64,000 nucleotides of DNA from Pardosa pseudoannulata (GCA_032207245.1 CM063502.1:140915321-140979320); one strand, 5' to 3'; numbered from the stretch's first letter, positions 31,582 to 50,513 are shown. Translations and numbers: made by a program. The notes: a model not told the origin generated them from the sequence alone.

Positions 31582-34500
31582 CATTTATAAAAATTACAGA
31601 TTATGTTTTATTTTACATCATTAAAAGAATATTAAGTTTCATTTAAAAGAGTAATCTTTCATAATCTGAATGATTGTAATTAAAGTTTAATATAACATAT
31701 AGCTTTAAAAATTGTAGAATTAGAAAAATGCAATATTTATTGAATAAGGTAAAGGTGATTTAAGTTATTTAATTTGTTTCTGTAACACTTTGCCAAAATA
31801 TTAACACAAATAAAAGTTTTTTAGACAGTAATTGCAATTATTATTAGTAAATGATTAGTTGAGTTATAGTCTTCAATGTCTGATAGAAAATATAATTTTA
31901 AATTCTTTAAGCTTTGTAAAATTATGTGTAATTTTCCATCCATTATTAACGTAATAGAGAGCACACTAAAATATTTATTTTCTCTGTATAGAATTTAACG
32001 ATAATCTCAATTATTTATTTTACTAATATAATTAGATCAGTTAGCGCATGATTTCATTCGTCAAAAACACAAATGACTTCAGTCCTTATATCTGTTGTTT
32101 AAGTCTATCATTCTTTGCTTGAATGTGCAACATAATCATAAAATTAGGCATCGTTCAAAAAAATGTTAAGGGAAAATGTTGATAAGTTGGAAAATACACT
32201 AGTGACTAACGTGAGTTATAACAGCTGAAATCTATTAGTAATCTCACTATGAAATGTTCAATATAAAGTCATTTTAAGTTTTTCAGTAATCATAACAATT
32301 TTTCTTAATTTTCGTTTCATATACACCTTCGAAAATGCAGCTAATGCATTGGAAAAGATAATTATTTATTTAATTCAAATTTCTAATTTAAGATAATATC
32401 AGCAATAGCAAAACTATTTTCTTAAGAGATAAATAAAAATTTCACACAAATTTTCATACTTTTAGTTTTTTTTTTTCAGCATTGGTATGAAATACTAATT
32501 GCTGTTAGATAAATGAACAATTTCTATTTTATCTGCTTTTATTTACTTATATATCTGTAAATTATATGGATGAACATTTTCTAGTTATCACACACTCATA
32601 TGTTAATAAAACTTGGAATTGCAGTAGAAATAGAATTTCGTTAATCGCATGTTCCAAAAGTAATGTGTGACCATTTATGTGGACTACTCAGTGCGCTCTT
32701 AACATATAAGAAGTTCTTTCTTTTCGTTAAAGAAGGCATTAGATTGCTCTTCGGTTTCTCACTGCTTAATCTGTAAGGCACTCTATCCCGATATACTCTA
32801 ATTTCACGCTACATCACACGACTAATTTCCTTTTGCTGCAGGGAACTATCTTCTAAAAGAATACAAAAGAAAATTAGACTGTAACTAAAAATGATCTGTT
32901 TTCCGTTTAAATAATTGAAGAATTTTTCATTCATTTCTAGAAATGTACCACATTAAAGTACAGGATTTTTTTTCTTTTACGGCTCTTTTTGTGGACTGTG
33001 GACATTATGATTAATTTGGGTTTGCTATTTTGAACTGTTAAAGAAAATATATTATGTTTTTATCGAAATAACAATTTTTTTTAAATATGGGCAGAAAATC
33101 CTGAAGTTGTTCTGCTTTTCCCTTAATATTCTGTACAATTTATGTTATAAAATACAGTAAAATGTTTTAATGCCTAATAGTAAATATCAGAATATAACCG
33201 CGAAATTCATATGTTTAATAATTATGAAATGAATGGTATTAGAGGTGTTTGTTCCATTTTATTACATTGAAACTTACTTATAAAAATTAGCATTTTGCAG
33301 AAATAATTTACATTTCACTTTAAATTCGGTTTTTATTATGTTAAACAAATCTCGTGAGATTAACCAAAGGAAACAATACACGTTGTTTAATGTCCATGGT
33401 ACAATATAAAAAAAAGATAATGTAATTTTACGATTAAGCACCAAAAAATTTTCGCGTAGTCTGCTACGTAGTGTTCCTTTAGTAATACAATATTCTATAT
33501 ACACCATTGTTCTTTGTATTTGCTATAAAACACAACAAAGTATAATTCTTATCCTTTTTACGCAGGTGTATACTATCTCCTTTATTACCTAATAGTTCCC
33601 ATTTTCTAGAGAACTGTATGATGTGTACACACGGTGGAATAAACACATTTGTACATGTATGTCACCATAAGAGAAAGCTATTAAGTATTGAACGATATAA
33701 TGTACAGATGCGTAGTAGATGATAATAAGAATCATATTTGTTGTGTTTCATAAAAATAAGAAGAAAAATGGTACACAACAGATATCAAGAATTATTGCAA
33801 CTAATTATAATTTATTGCAGATACAAACCATGTGCAACAGAATCGACTATGATTGCTTTGCTATTTCTTATTTAGTATTTAACATTTGATGTTTATAATA
33901 ATAATAATGGTAAATACATACAAATACTGATTAAATAAAATTATATCTTACCTTAAAAAAACTCCCTTTAATTTTTTTTCAACATATCTCTTGAATCCAT
34001 ACAGTGGAATTGATTTTATCACGCTTTGACTTCAATCACACTTGTAAAATTCTTCTGATAATTGTAATGTTACTTTCCCATCTTCGATAATTATTTTCTA
34101 CATCATTTGGGAAGGTGTGCTAAGGTAAAATTGCTATTACATCAAGTTTAATAAGATTGTGATCTATTGTTTTAAGTCTTTGCTTAGCAGCTCTACATAT
34201 CCATGGAAAGAATTGGAAGTATGGCCTGGATTTCAGTACTAAAAGTTTTTCCACAAAGAAATATTTATCTCATTTCTATTCATATCATAAATTCATTAAG
34301 CATTATATAACAGTAAGTTCAAATCAATAAAATTAATTGTGAAATTAATACAAACTACTTGACGTTGATGTCCCTATTTTGGACAATATTAACGAAGAAA
34401 TATTGTTGAACATGAATACCGTCACAAAATGGGGTACTATATTGGCATCTGTTTTGCTGATCCTCGGTTTTAAAATAAAAAACGACATAAAATGTTTTAC

Positions 34501-37500
34501 TTACATACCATAAAATATTTTTACTTACGCACGTTTTTCATTATCGAGGTGTTAGTTATTTTACTTATGCAAAACTACATTTATATCGATAATAAATAAA
34601 TCATTTTATTCTTTCATATATTTGAAAATCAACAACAAAATAGGTTTTCATTTTGTAAAACAGCTGCATAGTTTTTAAAAATATTATACTTTTATATTTT
34701 TTTCTTGGACAACAGGTAAGGTTTAGTCTACAACTTTATAAAGAAAACGAAATTTAAAATATTCTTTCCTATATATTCAGTGTTATTTTTAACGTTTGCA
34801 CAGAAGGCATTATGGAATAAAATGTATGACTACAAAATTTTTGAATGTTTATCTTCAATTTTTAAGCATACATAAAATTATAAATATACTATGTGAAAAA
34901 TGGTTTTATTTCTTTAGTTGTATTATTTATGCTTTAAAAACCATAAAGAAATCTACAATTTTTTAAATCGCCTTCATTCATTTTGTAAGTAGTCCAGAAT
35001 AATAGAAATAAACTTTTGAACGTTTTTAATGCCATGTGTGCTGTTATTATTATATCATTTTATTTTTCATTGAAAAAATATTTTCTGTAAACAAATCGAA
35101 CTCAAATAAGACAAAACTACATTATTCTTTAATCAACCATTTAATAACTATGTAGTCTTAGATTCAAAGTATTTTTAAGATAGTGAAAACTATAATGTAA
35201 ATATATTAGTGAAGATACTTCGAGTAAAAAAGTACTTAAATATTGATAATTCTCTGCAAATATTAGGTAAATTAAAGTGTTCCTTGTTACTGATAGCTGC
35301 AGTAATATTAAATTAAATAAGTACGGAATAGATTTAGTTTCGAGTAGTTGAGAGAAAGACGCGTTTTTTAACTACTCAAGATTTTAACTTTACACTCTTT
35401 TAACAGAAGAATGGTGAGTATTAATTTGCAATGGACGCAAAATATACACAAATTTTAACTCATAAAAATTGCTTGTTTTTTTACCCATACTGTGTTGTTA
35501 TTGTACATAAAGATTGCATTTCGTGTTTGCAAAATTAATACTTTTATTATTCTTGTTCAATTTCTAAAACACTTTTAATGTTGAGAAAGATGTTTTTGTG
35601 TTTGACTTCCCTCCAGTTGTTTAAAGTTATTTAAATACTTCCGTAGTAATACTGAATATTTCCTCTCTGCTTTAAAGAGAATAATAAATATTTATTTTTC
35701 TTTAAGCGTAACTATTGTTTAAGTGTATCAGGAAGTACAAGGTTATTAATTAACATATTTACATTTACTTTTTCACCTTACATTCGTAATGAATTTCTAA
35801 CTGCATTCGCAGACTTTAACAAGATTGAGTTTGATAAACAAATTTACTACATTTAAAATACTTTCTTATTACGGGTTTTCATTTAGAGTCAATTAGGAGT
35901 TTCCAGCTTTTAAGCTTGAAACAAGTTTACTCATATATTTGTGAATACTATATGTAATTACTTTAAATTCCAGTATTCTAAATTGCATAGTATAATCCAA
36001 AAAGATAGAATAACAGACGGAGCGAATTTTTTCAAATAAAGAATTTAAAAATACACACATTTCGGAGAGAAAGGAATATTCAGTTTTAATAAATGAGAAA
36101 TTGTTACTATAGTGAGATATTTTCTCAGCTATATGGAGAAAAAAATTTAATTACTTTTTGATTAAGTATGTAATAAGTTAATTACAATACAATTTACACA
36201 TTGCTCTGTTATGGTATAAAACTTTATTTCATTGTTTACTCCTCAAATCATAAAATTTATTTCCATAAATATGTATTGTTTTCTAAAACAAAGAATTCAA
36301 AAATCAATGAAGGTAATTTAATCCACCTATTGTCTTCCAGAGAAATTTTAATTCAATCAAAATAATTCAGAATGATCAATTAAAATTTCTGATATAAATT
36401 CATTTTTAGTTATAAATGTACTTTTCAGTTTATATAGTTCATTTTTAGCTTAAGTATTTGTGAAATTAAGCTGTTTTTTTTTTTTTTAAGGATTGATATT
36501 TGACCAATAAATACTGGTCTTTTCATATTTTAAATAAATATTGGGCTACATAGTTTTTAGGCTTCAATGATGTATGTGATATTTCTGATAAAATATTTAA
36601 GTTATAAAAAAGCTATTATCAGTGTAATGCTGTTTAGATAAAGATAGTTACCGGTGGCATTGTGGAAACTACGTAAAATAATTAAATCTTTTTTTAATTG
36701 AAAGAGAATTATTTTGCTTTAATAAACTTTAATGATATTAAGTCAAAATGTTGTAGAATAAAATTAAACCAAAATAAATATTGTAAAGTATTAAAAACAA
36801 AAAAAGAGTACATTGAAAAATAATCAGCATAAAAAAATGGAGGGTTAGGTTGACTATAAGGGTGAATAATCATAAAAATAACATGATCGTTTCGTACTTT
36901 AATAATGTCAAGTAAATATTTGATAAACTGAAACTTGTTCTCTGAGTTTCCGTCATTATAAAATTAATTTGTTATGTATTAATATAAGCTGCGATTTTAT
37001 ATAATAATGAATTAAGCTCATTATTCGACACCATATAGCTGAGCTAATGATTATAATGTGAAAGCACAAATTCATTAACTTCAGAGAAATACAAGGAATC
37101 CAAAATGTTGCTCTTAATTAAAGTAATTCTTAAGAGCTATAATGTATACAAATTGCCTTCTTTTAACAATGACCCTCATAGAAAGTTTATTAAACTCATT
37201 TATTCACTTCATTCATCTGAAATGACTTAAATGTTATGTTTTCCCATTCAGTTTGTATTTCTATTTTTTATGGTATTTCTTGATTTTTCTATGATACAAA
37301 TAGCTATTTATAGCAGTTTTTCAATTAAGCTATTCTAAAACAGTACAATTTTGAGTAACATAAAATTATGTTTTTAATACTTTTACTACTAATTTTATTT
37401 AGTTCTTCACAAGGAAAAATTTCAAAATTATCATTAAGATTAATAGCTTACATTTCTCAATATTTAAGTTTTCCCAATTTTCACCCTTCGATTAGATATA

Positions 37501-37689
37501 TCACGAAGATTCCAAAATATGAAATTTGAATTGAAGGCTCATTCCCTTTGATATTTCATACTGTCTACAACGGTCATCTTGAAAGTAAGCTATGGAATTT
37601 TATTTAAAAATCATAAACCAATATATTTTAGAAAAAAAAATTAAAAATTCCAATAACACTATATTTTATATGAGTGTTTACATTTCAAC
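31582..37689. other. Long AT-rich stretch, nothing recognised
   Basis: Six kilobases without supported coding, RNA or transposon features. A small 8-bp stem (GAGTAGTT/AACTACTC) lies at 35342-35377. The 77-codon frame at 33274-33507 on minus has no motif. TTCCAAAAGTAATG near 32652 recalls some mariner termini, but no partner was found. Confidence 0.5.
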
Positions 37690-38110
37690 GCATTTTTTGA
37701 GCCTATGAGTTTTCTTCTTATTTTGTTAAAACTATCTTCTGGAGATTTGGTTAAATGTTTAACAACATTCTTCTTTTCATTGCGTAAATCGTTTTTCCTT
37801 TCATGAATGACTTCTCTACGGTGACAAGAGGAAAATTTAAAGCAGTAAGATCAGGACCTTGAAAAAGATGTTTGATGTTTTCCCAACCAAATGAGTCCAA
37901 GAGTTCTTTAGAAGTATTTGGTGTGTGTGGACTTAAATTGTCAGGCAACAAACACAATCCATTCTGTAATTTTCAACTTTCTTTTATTCTCTATCGCACT
38001 TAACAATTGTTTAGGGTTTCGCTGTACCAAGTGTTTTCGTTTTGCAGTGGGGAAATATTTCAATGAAAATAATCATTTGCGACACCAAAAGACTGAAGCT
38101 TCGTTCTGAT
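37690..38110 (-). pseudogene. Mariner-family transposase remnant
   Basis: On minus, a frame upstream of the catalytic centre reads AIENKRK near 38000, then after a frameshift CLLPDNLSPHTPNTSKELLD (about 37957-37898), which is the second catalytic aspartate region of IS630/Tc1/mariner transposases. The next conserved block, normally a proline-aspartate followed by an aspartate-phenylalanine pair, appears as GPDLTALNFPL, so the third catalytic position is changed from Asp to Asn. The C-terminal part continues to about 37750. The N-terminal DNA-binding half and terminal repeats were not located. The family call is by recalled similarity. Confidence 0.7.
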
Positions 38111-38848
38111 CCTCTCAAACTCACAATAATATGTTTCATGATATCAGGTCCATATTTTTTTATTTAGTAGAAAACTGATATATCACGAATACAACCGTGA
38201 TAAGAAACCAGATTACACAGTTGCAGGATATGAAATCCAGACAATTATATCTATACATGTAATACAACACGCATTTTCACTAAACATAATAAACATAATA
38301 AAATTTTCACTAAACATAATAACATTTTATTAATATGACATTTACCTTAAGGTCAGTACCACAATTTTTGTATAAAAAATTTCTTTGAATGTCAGAGGCA
38401 CGATTACTTACCTTAATAATAGACAAAAGTAAAATGGAAATATGCATACGGTTATCTTCAAAATTGCAAAGAAAATTCTTTCTCAGTATAAAAATAATTG
38501 TCCTTCAATTTTTCAACATTTAAAGTACTAGTTCCATTTTATTATTAAATTTGCTAACATTTTACTGTAAAATTCGCCTTGTGAAAATTATATGCGCTTT
38601 GGGGTCAAACACTGTTCCAGCACGTTCGTTTATGTTTATTCCCTTGTCTGTCTTTGACTATTAAGCATGTCTTTTTAGCAGGTCTAAAATAAAAGTTAAG
38701 TTCGACTCGAACTAAGGCCGTTCTGTTCAGTGTGATCCGAATTCGTATTAGTTCAATAGTGTAGCTGTCTAGGCTTCTCCTTACTGAGGAAATCCGGGCA
38801 AGTAGGGGCTTAATTAGATGTGCCCGGTGGATTAATTTTCTCCGTGTT
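38111..38848. other. Sequence without recognised gene; GC-richer toward the end
   Basis: Positions 38590-38848 have more CpG than the surroundings and a minus-strand frame of 87 codons (38605-38868) that begins inside the adjacent (CA)n and has no motif. Confidence 0.45.
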
Positions 38849-41168
<2,320 letters not shown>

Positions 41169-41170
41169 TA

Positions 41171-41639
41171 TATATATAGGGATAATTTTGACTACTAACC
41201 TGAATTTAAAATAATATTTGTCTACCCCCAACCGAACTTTAGTATCTTTAACAATATAGATTCCCAGGAGATTCATAAAATAGCTCAATACGTACAAAAA
41301 TAATTGTTACATTCATTTGATTCCTAAGTACAAATGACTACATATAAAAAATAATAATAAAATTCACATAATATATCTTAGTTTTTAAAATAATTATAAA
41401 ATTAACAAAATGCAATTTTTTATTTCATCAATAATATTTGATAGTTTTGAACCTTTTGCAAAATTTCTTTTCAGTTACTAATAATACTAACAATATAGGG
41501 ATAGCTGAAAAAGTATCGTTTAGTTTACCGTTACTATAATATTTTTAAAGTTTTCAGTTCGCATTAATATTACTTTAATGATTGCTACCTAAAATATTTT
41601 ACTTTGAAATACATACTTTCTGGCGCAGTCGTAATCAAT
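41171..41639. other. AT-rich sequence, nothing recognised
   Basis: Between the DNA transposon and the LTR retrotransposon remains. Confidence 0.6.
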
Positions 41640-41927
41640 ATACACTTCTGAGCAGAAGATCCCCGGTTTCTTTATACCCATGAAATCCCCCGCATTTTTT
41701 AAATTCTATTTCTTATTCATTTTAGTTAATTTTAGAAGTTACTAGAAATTTCTTCGGCTTCATGGAGCGATGTTCCAGAATATTCAACTGAGGTATAAAG
41801 GAACAAGCAACTCAGTTTATAGGTCCTTTCTTAGTTCTCTCAATCACGTGATAAACATTTAATAAAATGCTTTTCACGTTTCTGCAGTTCAAGTGAACAT
41901 ATTCTCCCACACCTAGCTAAGCAGCAT
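41640..41927 (+). mobile_element. Probable 5' LTR of a gypsy-type element
   Basis: The segment shares an ordered set of blocks with the LTR downstream of the integrase relic at 51.7-52.0 kb. These are TTTAGAAGTTA, CTTCGGCTT, GTTCCAGAATAT, GGTATAAA (TATA box, 41792-41799) and CTCAGTTT (41811-41818, near the expected transcription start), then AATAAA near 41861. It is followed by TTTTGTGGGGAGACGC at about 41923-41938, a plausible degenerate primer-binding site. Exact ends are uncertain and the 5' boundary could lie some tens of bases either way. Confidence 0.55.
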
Positions 41928-42159
41928 TTTGTGGGGAGACGCAGGGTAGCATTAGGGAAGAACAGTGGAAGATATCACAAATAAAGACAGCCTAAAATAT
42001 TTTCTCCCTCTTGCGGTCTTTATAATCCTGAGACTAGAAGGAAAACAATTAGTGTAATAACTGCAATCCTTCGAAGCATGTGGTCTTGAATCCTTCTAGG
42101 TGTCGATGGCCTTTTGCATTACACTCAGCAATTTAGAAACCCATCTGTCTTCCTACTAG

Positions 42160-43060
42160 ATCCCTGTCAAGACCCCAACGAACGGTAATAGGAATATGAG
42201 CGCGCCACTAAATTTAACAGATAGGATCATAATAATATCTAACACCTTTTTGAATGGTACTTCTAAGAAATAATACGAAAACGATAAAATCTGAATTTGC
42301 GGGATGAATTCAGTAAGCAACTGATTTACACATTTGGAGACTCCAGACGTTACCTGCAAAACCTCAAAAAGAGCTAGAAAGGAGAGCACAGAAACCTGTC
42401 GAAAGCTCACAATTTTAAAGTTAGAGTGTGATTTTGCTTTTCCAGGAAGTTAATTCCCCTATGACAGATAACGACAAAATGTTGAATTTGATGAAAGGAG
42501 TTTTGAAGAACATTTACCAAGTACTACTCACAAAAAATATCAAACCAACTCAGAATTTCATAAAATGGTGACAGCACATTGTATACATGACGCAAGAAAG
42601 GATTAGGGGACTTCAGTTAAATTTTTTTCTGCTTAATCTTCATAGCTTACCTCGGCAAGGAACAAGACTTAACCCTTTTAATAGGGGAAATTGATAGATA
42701 AAAAGTGGAAAGAGAAGATCGTTAATCTCTATCCAGGTTCAAAATATCAAAAAAGAGTACAAACCTTAAAAAACATCGCAAGGAAAAAATGGAGAAATCG
42801 TTACCCCCTATCTGCCATTTGGACATATAAATAAAGTGGTCTGATGTGAGGCCCAGATGCCAAACAACATATACCACTGCTGCAAGACGACACAGACATG
42901 CACTTCAGACTGACCGGAAAACCGATGTGTGGAAAAAAACATCTGACAACTGGCCTATCTGTTTACACTACGGAAGACCATCACATGTAGTCCACTGCTA
43001 ATGAATCCATCCGAACCTATGCAGGAAATCTGTCACTAATCAATAACCAATCCTTATCGT
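42160..43060 (+). pseudogene. Decayed gag region of the gypsy-type element
   Basis: Plus-strand reading is broken by many stops. The best landmark is at 42951-42998, where WPICLHYGRPSHVVHC follows the spacing of a retroviral-type CCHC zinc knuckle (C-x2-C-x4-H-x4-C), with the second cysteine replaced by tyrosine. Upstream reading in changing frames is compatible with gag but has no sharp motif. Position between the LTR and the reverse transcriptase supports the assignment. Confidence 0.55.
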
Positions 43061-43389
43061 CTATTCAATGCTATAGATTCTTATAGCCGTAATGATTTCT
43101 AATATTTTTCCGGCCGCAGAGAAGAGGAAAGTTAAGTAGCTTGCAAGCATGCTTACTTCGCAGAGAGTTCAAATACAACAAAATCCCTTCACCAGTCACA
43201 AACATGATGAAAAATTATCTGTTAATATGATGATTAAGAAGTACGATTGGCTATTTTATGTTAACGATCGTCGTCTCATCTAAATCATGAAAATGACTCC
43301 TACCCTCTGCTACCTAATAAAATTATTTTAGTGTGTTTAAATGAAGACAAGTTCTTTTTTTAGATTTTTATTCTAGTTACTGGCAGATT

Positions 43390-44074
43390 ATAGTGGATAA
43401 TATGGATCGTGAAAAAACTTTTATTATGCAAGTAGGTTTGAGGTTATGCCCTTCGGTTTATGCAATGTGTCAGCATTCTTCAAAACAATGATGGAGAACT
43501 TACTACGACATCTAAAGTAGATCATGAGTTTCTATTGTCTAGAGAAAATTGTCACATTCTCTAAACCTTTTAAAGACAATTTTCAACGTCTTAATGTCGT
43601 GCTTAACTCAAGAAACCGGATTTCTCCTAAGCCCAACAAATTGTCTATTTTGTTCAAAACAAATTAAGATCTCAGGACTTCTAATGTTGGAAAGAAGTAT
43701 TTGCTTTTATATAGAAAAAATGGAAAGTGAAAGTATTAAGTGTTTCCTAACCCTCAAAAAGGAACATAACGTCAGATATTTACTAGGACTCTGTTTTTAT
43801 TACCACTGATTCATCAAAGATTTTTGTCATTGAGCTCAACCATTTCAAATGTCGCTGACAGGTTACTTTATATTCCGTAGGGAAAAGAACTGGTTGATTC
43901 TTCTGACTGACTAAAGAAAACACTTATATCTGACCCGATATTGGCGATTGACGATGAGAACGTCGAAGCATCATTTCGAACGAACACCAACTGTTATGGT
44001 ATTGTACTGTTCTGGAAATATACACAATGGAAAAGAAATAATTTTTACGTATGCTTCGATAACACTAATTAAAG
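43390..44074 (+). pseudogene. Decayed Ty3/gypsy reverse transcriptase-RNase H, cut by assembly gap
   Basis: At 43446 the reading MPFGLCNVSAFFKTMMENLL matches the reverse transcriptase palm segment before the catalytic loop. The catalytic YLDD-type motif at about 43530 now reads YCLEKIVTFSK, so both aspartates are lost. After a frame change, FLLSPTNCLFCSKQIK (about 43620-43668) and YLLGLCFYYHXFIKDFCH around 43780-43830 correspond to the connection region, with a stop at X. RNase H begins near 43930 with SDPILAIDDEN and its first catalytic aspartate appears as Asn. The reading stops at the N run. Integrase is not present before the gap. Confidence 0.8.
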
Positions 44075-44174
44075 NNNNNNNNNNNNNNNNNNNNNNNNNN
44101 NNNNNNNNNNNNNNNNNNNNNNNNNNNNNNNNNNNNNNNNNNNNNNNNNNNNNNNNNNNNNNNNNNNNNNNNNN
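44075..44174. other. Assembly gap of 100 N
   Basis: Exactly 100 N, the conventional placeholder for a gap of unknown size. It falls inside the gypsy pol region, so missing retrotransposon sequence is likely. Confidence 0.99.
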
Positions 44175-45846
44175 GCTGAACAAAAACATGTAATAAAATG
44201 TAGAAGTAAATAATACTTAGCAAGCTGATGTAATAAAATGCTCAAATAAACATTATTACAGTACTAAACTAATTTTGTAATACCATTTACTATAACCTTA
44301 TAAGCGGCGGCATCTTAACGAAAATTTCCCTTCTAAAATGCCCAGTGTGTTAGAACTTGTTCTCTCCTAAAGCGGCCGGAAACCAAGACGGTCACTTTTC
44401 CTTCCCCCCTGGTTTGACGGGGAAGTTGACAGTTGTACCTCCCACTTCGTCGTCATTGTCCATCCCTCGTAAAAAATAGCCTTTTGTTACTCTTCCGCTT
44501 TGAGCTGATAAGCACAAAATCTGTTCGATTCTTGCTGGTAGGATTTTTTTAGGAAAAGTTTGCAATAGCATTTTGACTTCTAGCATTTTCACACAAAATC
44601 AGAGAAAAATATTTTTTTTTTTTAATAATTTCTTTTCCTAATATAGCTTTAATATTTTGGATCGTTAATCTGCCTTTTACCCTACATGTTTATTTTAAAA
44701 CTAAATTTAATTATATTATACAGCCTCGTGTTTTTGGTTTTATTTTACGCATTATCGGCTTTAAAATTATTAAGATTCATGCCTTTTTTCTCAGACTTCC
44801 TGAAATTTTGTACATTGTCTTTTAATGCGTTTTTCATTAATATGGGAAAGCTTTTAAAACGCAAAGAGTTTTATTGAGCTACAAAGTGTTTAACCTGTCG
44901 AAACTACCAAATAATTCACCATAACCATATATAATTTAATACTTTTTTATATAAATTACATTCAACGTAAATAAAAATCAATACCCAATTTTTTTCACCA
45001 CATGGAGTGAAAACTTACAATTAATTGTTAATATTCAGCGTCCAAGGAACGTTTCTATAAAATATTGTTGGGGGATTCAACTTTTATGAAAATATTTTAT
45101 TTTAATCTAAAACTTATTTCTGATGAATATTAGTGCCTAAGGTATCATTTATCTCATCTCAGGAACCCAGTTAAAAATTGAATTCTTTGAAAACAACCAT
45201 TTAAAAGTCGCTTGTTTTCCTTAAAACTTTTCTTGATTTAAGAAGAAAATTTTTTTAAATAAAATATAAAATATTTTAATAATATATAAAATATTTAAAT
45301 ATATAAATAAATATATAAATAATATATAAAATATTTTCAAACTAATATTATTTACAGTTATCTATTTGCTCGCAACATCGCCCAATTTTTTTTTTTTTAA
45401 ATACAGTTTATTTGTTTAATTTAAAAATATATTTTGTGTCTTTTCAATTTTTCACCATGAAATGATTATTTGTATCCATTCAAATAAAAAAAAACACCTT
45501 TTTAAGAATATTTAAAAAAATTTACTTGGTACAGTTAGATATAATTAATTTGTTTTCTCACAGAAATATCACGACAGCCGTCAATTTTAAATTTTCTTCT
45601 AAATAAGTTTAGTTTTTGAGTTGTAGAATAAGGAAAATAAAGCTAATTTTGACGACTTTTGTTGTAGCTAAATGGTACCAGACCTTTTAAGTGGACTTGA
45701 ATTTTTTTTTTTTTTTTAATAAGAAAAAAGCTTTGTAAGGTGTAAGAGTTGTAATTATTGAATCACTTAAAATTTACGTATGAATTCAGATAGAGATTAA
45801 CGTTGCAAGGGTTTCAAAGTACTCTGCTTAGTCTCGATAAAACTAA

Positions 45847-45857
45847 GGGGGGGGGGG
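45847..45857. repeat. Homopolymer G11
   Basis: Eleven consecutive G in otherwise AT-rich DNA, a common site of length error in sequencing. Confidence 0.95.
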
Positions 45858-46270
45858 TCGAGGAATTCCATTAAAGTTTAAATATATTTGAAAACTTTTA
45901 AATTTCTCAAACTGGAATCATCAAAATTATTTAACAAAAATTTTGTTTTCGAAATATTTTAATTATAAACCACTTTTGTTAATTTCAACATCTGTGTTCA
46001 TACATAGTTAAAGGTTAAATTGCTGAATTGATAAGCTAGTAGTATTTTAATACCTTTAAAATTTCTAGTAGTATTTTCCATGATTAAAAATTAAATTTTT
46101 TTAAGGCTTATGGACTGTTTACGTTTTTAAAATTTCTTTTGTTGTAAATAAATTAACAAGAAATGCTTCTCCCCCTACCCCTATTTCTTTAACATTGTTA
46201 CTTTTTACTATTGAGTATAAGGAAACTCATCCTTCTTATTGAAATAAAATTACAACGAAATACATATTCT

Positions 46271-46297
46271 TAATAATAATAATAATAATAATAATAA
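46271..46297. repeat. (TAA)n microsatellite
   Basis: Nine TAA units. Confidence 0.95.
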
Positions 46298-46829
46298 ATG
46301 AAAATCTTTGGTGCAGATACATACTTTGATCTATCTTTTGAATTTACTGATAATAATAATAAAACTATGATTTAAATATATTGACGTAACTTAATTTGTC
46401 AGTCGGTTATTTTGTTCTTAAGAGTACCTCATTAATTTAAAAATATTCATTTCTTTCTAATAACTTATAACTTTAAACTCTGAAAATTACATACTTGCGA
46501 CAGCTAATCCAAAATGAAAGAATTTTTAGAAGTTAATAACAAGCTGATAAATGAATTAGTTTTACTCATTACTAAGAAACATACATAATCTAAACATTCT
46601 ATAACATTTATAAAGTTACTATTTATAGTAGTTTTTCAAAACTAAAAGACTAAATTTTTGACTGGTGATACAATAGAATAGCCAGTTCATGCATTTAAAA
46701 ACAAAATTTGGACTGAAACAATAAAATAGAAATCCCATGTAAAAAGTGTAGCTAAAAACATAGATCAATTCCCTCTCATTCGGATAAATAAAAAGAAATA
46801 TGAATGATGGCAAATCTAATAGTACAGTA

Positions 46830-47000
46830 TGCTTGGTCAATTAGGTAGGGCGCTGCTCTCCGGTACCGGAATGTATGGGTTTGAATCCCACTACTGGCAT
46901 GGATGTTAATAGCCATTTATAATTATCTTTATGACTTAGTTTCCCGTCAGAATTAGCCCTCGTGTAGCAAAAGAATGGGACCGTAGCGATCCAAAACAAC
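46830..47000 (+). mobile_element. tRNA-derived SINE, copy C
   Basis: Same family and strand as the copies at 30.9 and 31.4 kb. It has TAGGGCGCTG.TCTCCGGTACCGGA, a B-box-like GGGTTTGAATCCC at 46877-46889, GGCATGGATGTTAATAGCCATT, then TTAGCCCTCGTGTAGCAAAA and GGGACCGTAGCGATCCAAAACAAC. Compared with copy A it keeps the GGTACCGGA and GGCATGGATGTT blocks that copy B lost. No target duplication was identified, so it is probably older than copy A. Confidence 0.8.
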
Positions 47001-47588
47001 GGACCATTTATGCTTTAATTTAAATATGTGATGAGAAAGATCCACTATCATTTGGTGACCTTCAAGAGATTACTAAAAATTGTTCAATTAAATCTTTATA
47101 TTTTGGCATCATTAAAAATATTCCACTGATTTTTTATATAATTTGTTGTATGTTGTATGCTATGTAATTATGTAAATTTAAAATATCTTTCTATTAGTAA
47201 AAATACTTATGTATAATCAAATATTGATTATTTCATATTCTGTTTGCACGGTGTTATAATTTCTGTGGTTTGACAAGTTTCATAAAAATAATATTAGATT
47301 GGGTAAAAAACCCTTCATGTTATATGCAAAGAATACTGAAGAATTCTTTTGTTCTTCTCTCTTCTCCCCATAAAATGTTTAAAAGGAATTCTGTGTTGCA
47401 TTAAATTTATAAGCCTTCTATCAATTGAACACTAAACTTATGATTACCAAGTAAATTACACCCTTATATCCTTGTAAAAGCTAAGACTTTTTTTAAGCCA
47501 GTGCTAAAATATATAGATAATATTTTCCATAACAGTGACATTTTTTACATAATTAAAACTTTATGTTTTGTCATTATAAAAGAAAATA
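47001..47588. other. AT-rich sequence, nothing recognised
   Basis: No feature seen. Confidence 0.6.

Positions 47589-50513
<2,925 letters not shown>

Larger units (their letters stand above)
44175..46829. other. AT-rich sequence with a GC-richer pocket and short repeats
   Basis: Positions 44300-44600 are GC-richer and hold a minus-strand 66-codon frame without motif. No continuation of the gypsy pol is evident after the gap. A G11 run lies at 45847-45857 and a (TAA)n microsatellite at 46271-46297. Confidence 0.5.

Noticed and set aside
32650..32870. Mariner-like terminus around TTCCAAAAGTAATG
   Set aside because: No inverted partner, TA duplication pair or transposase remnant was found.
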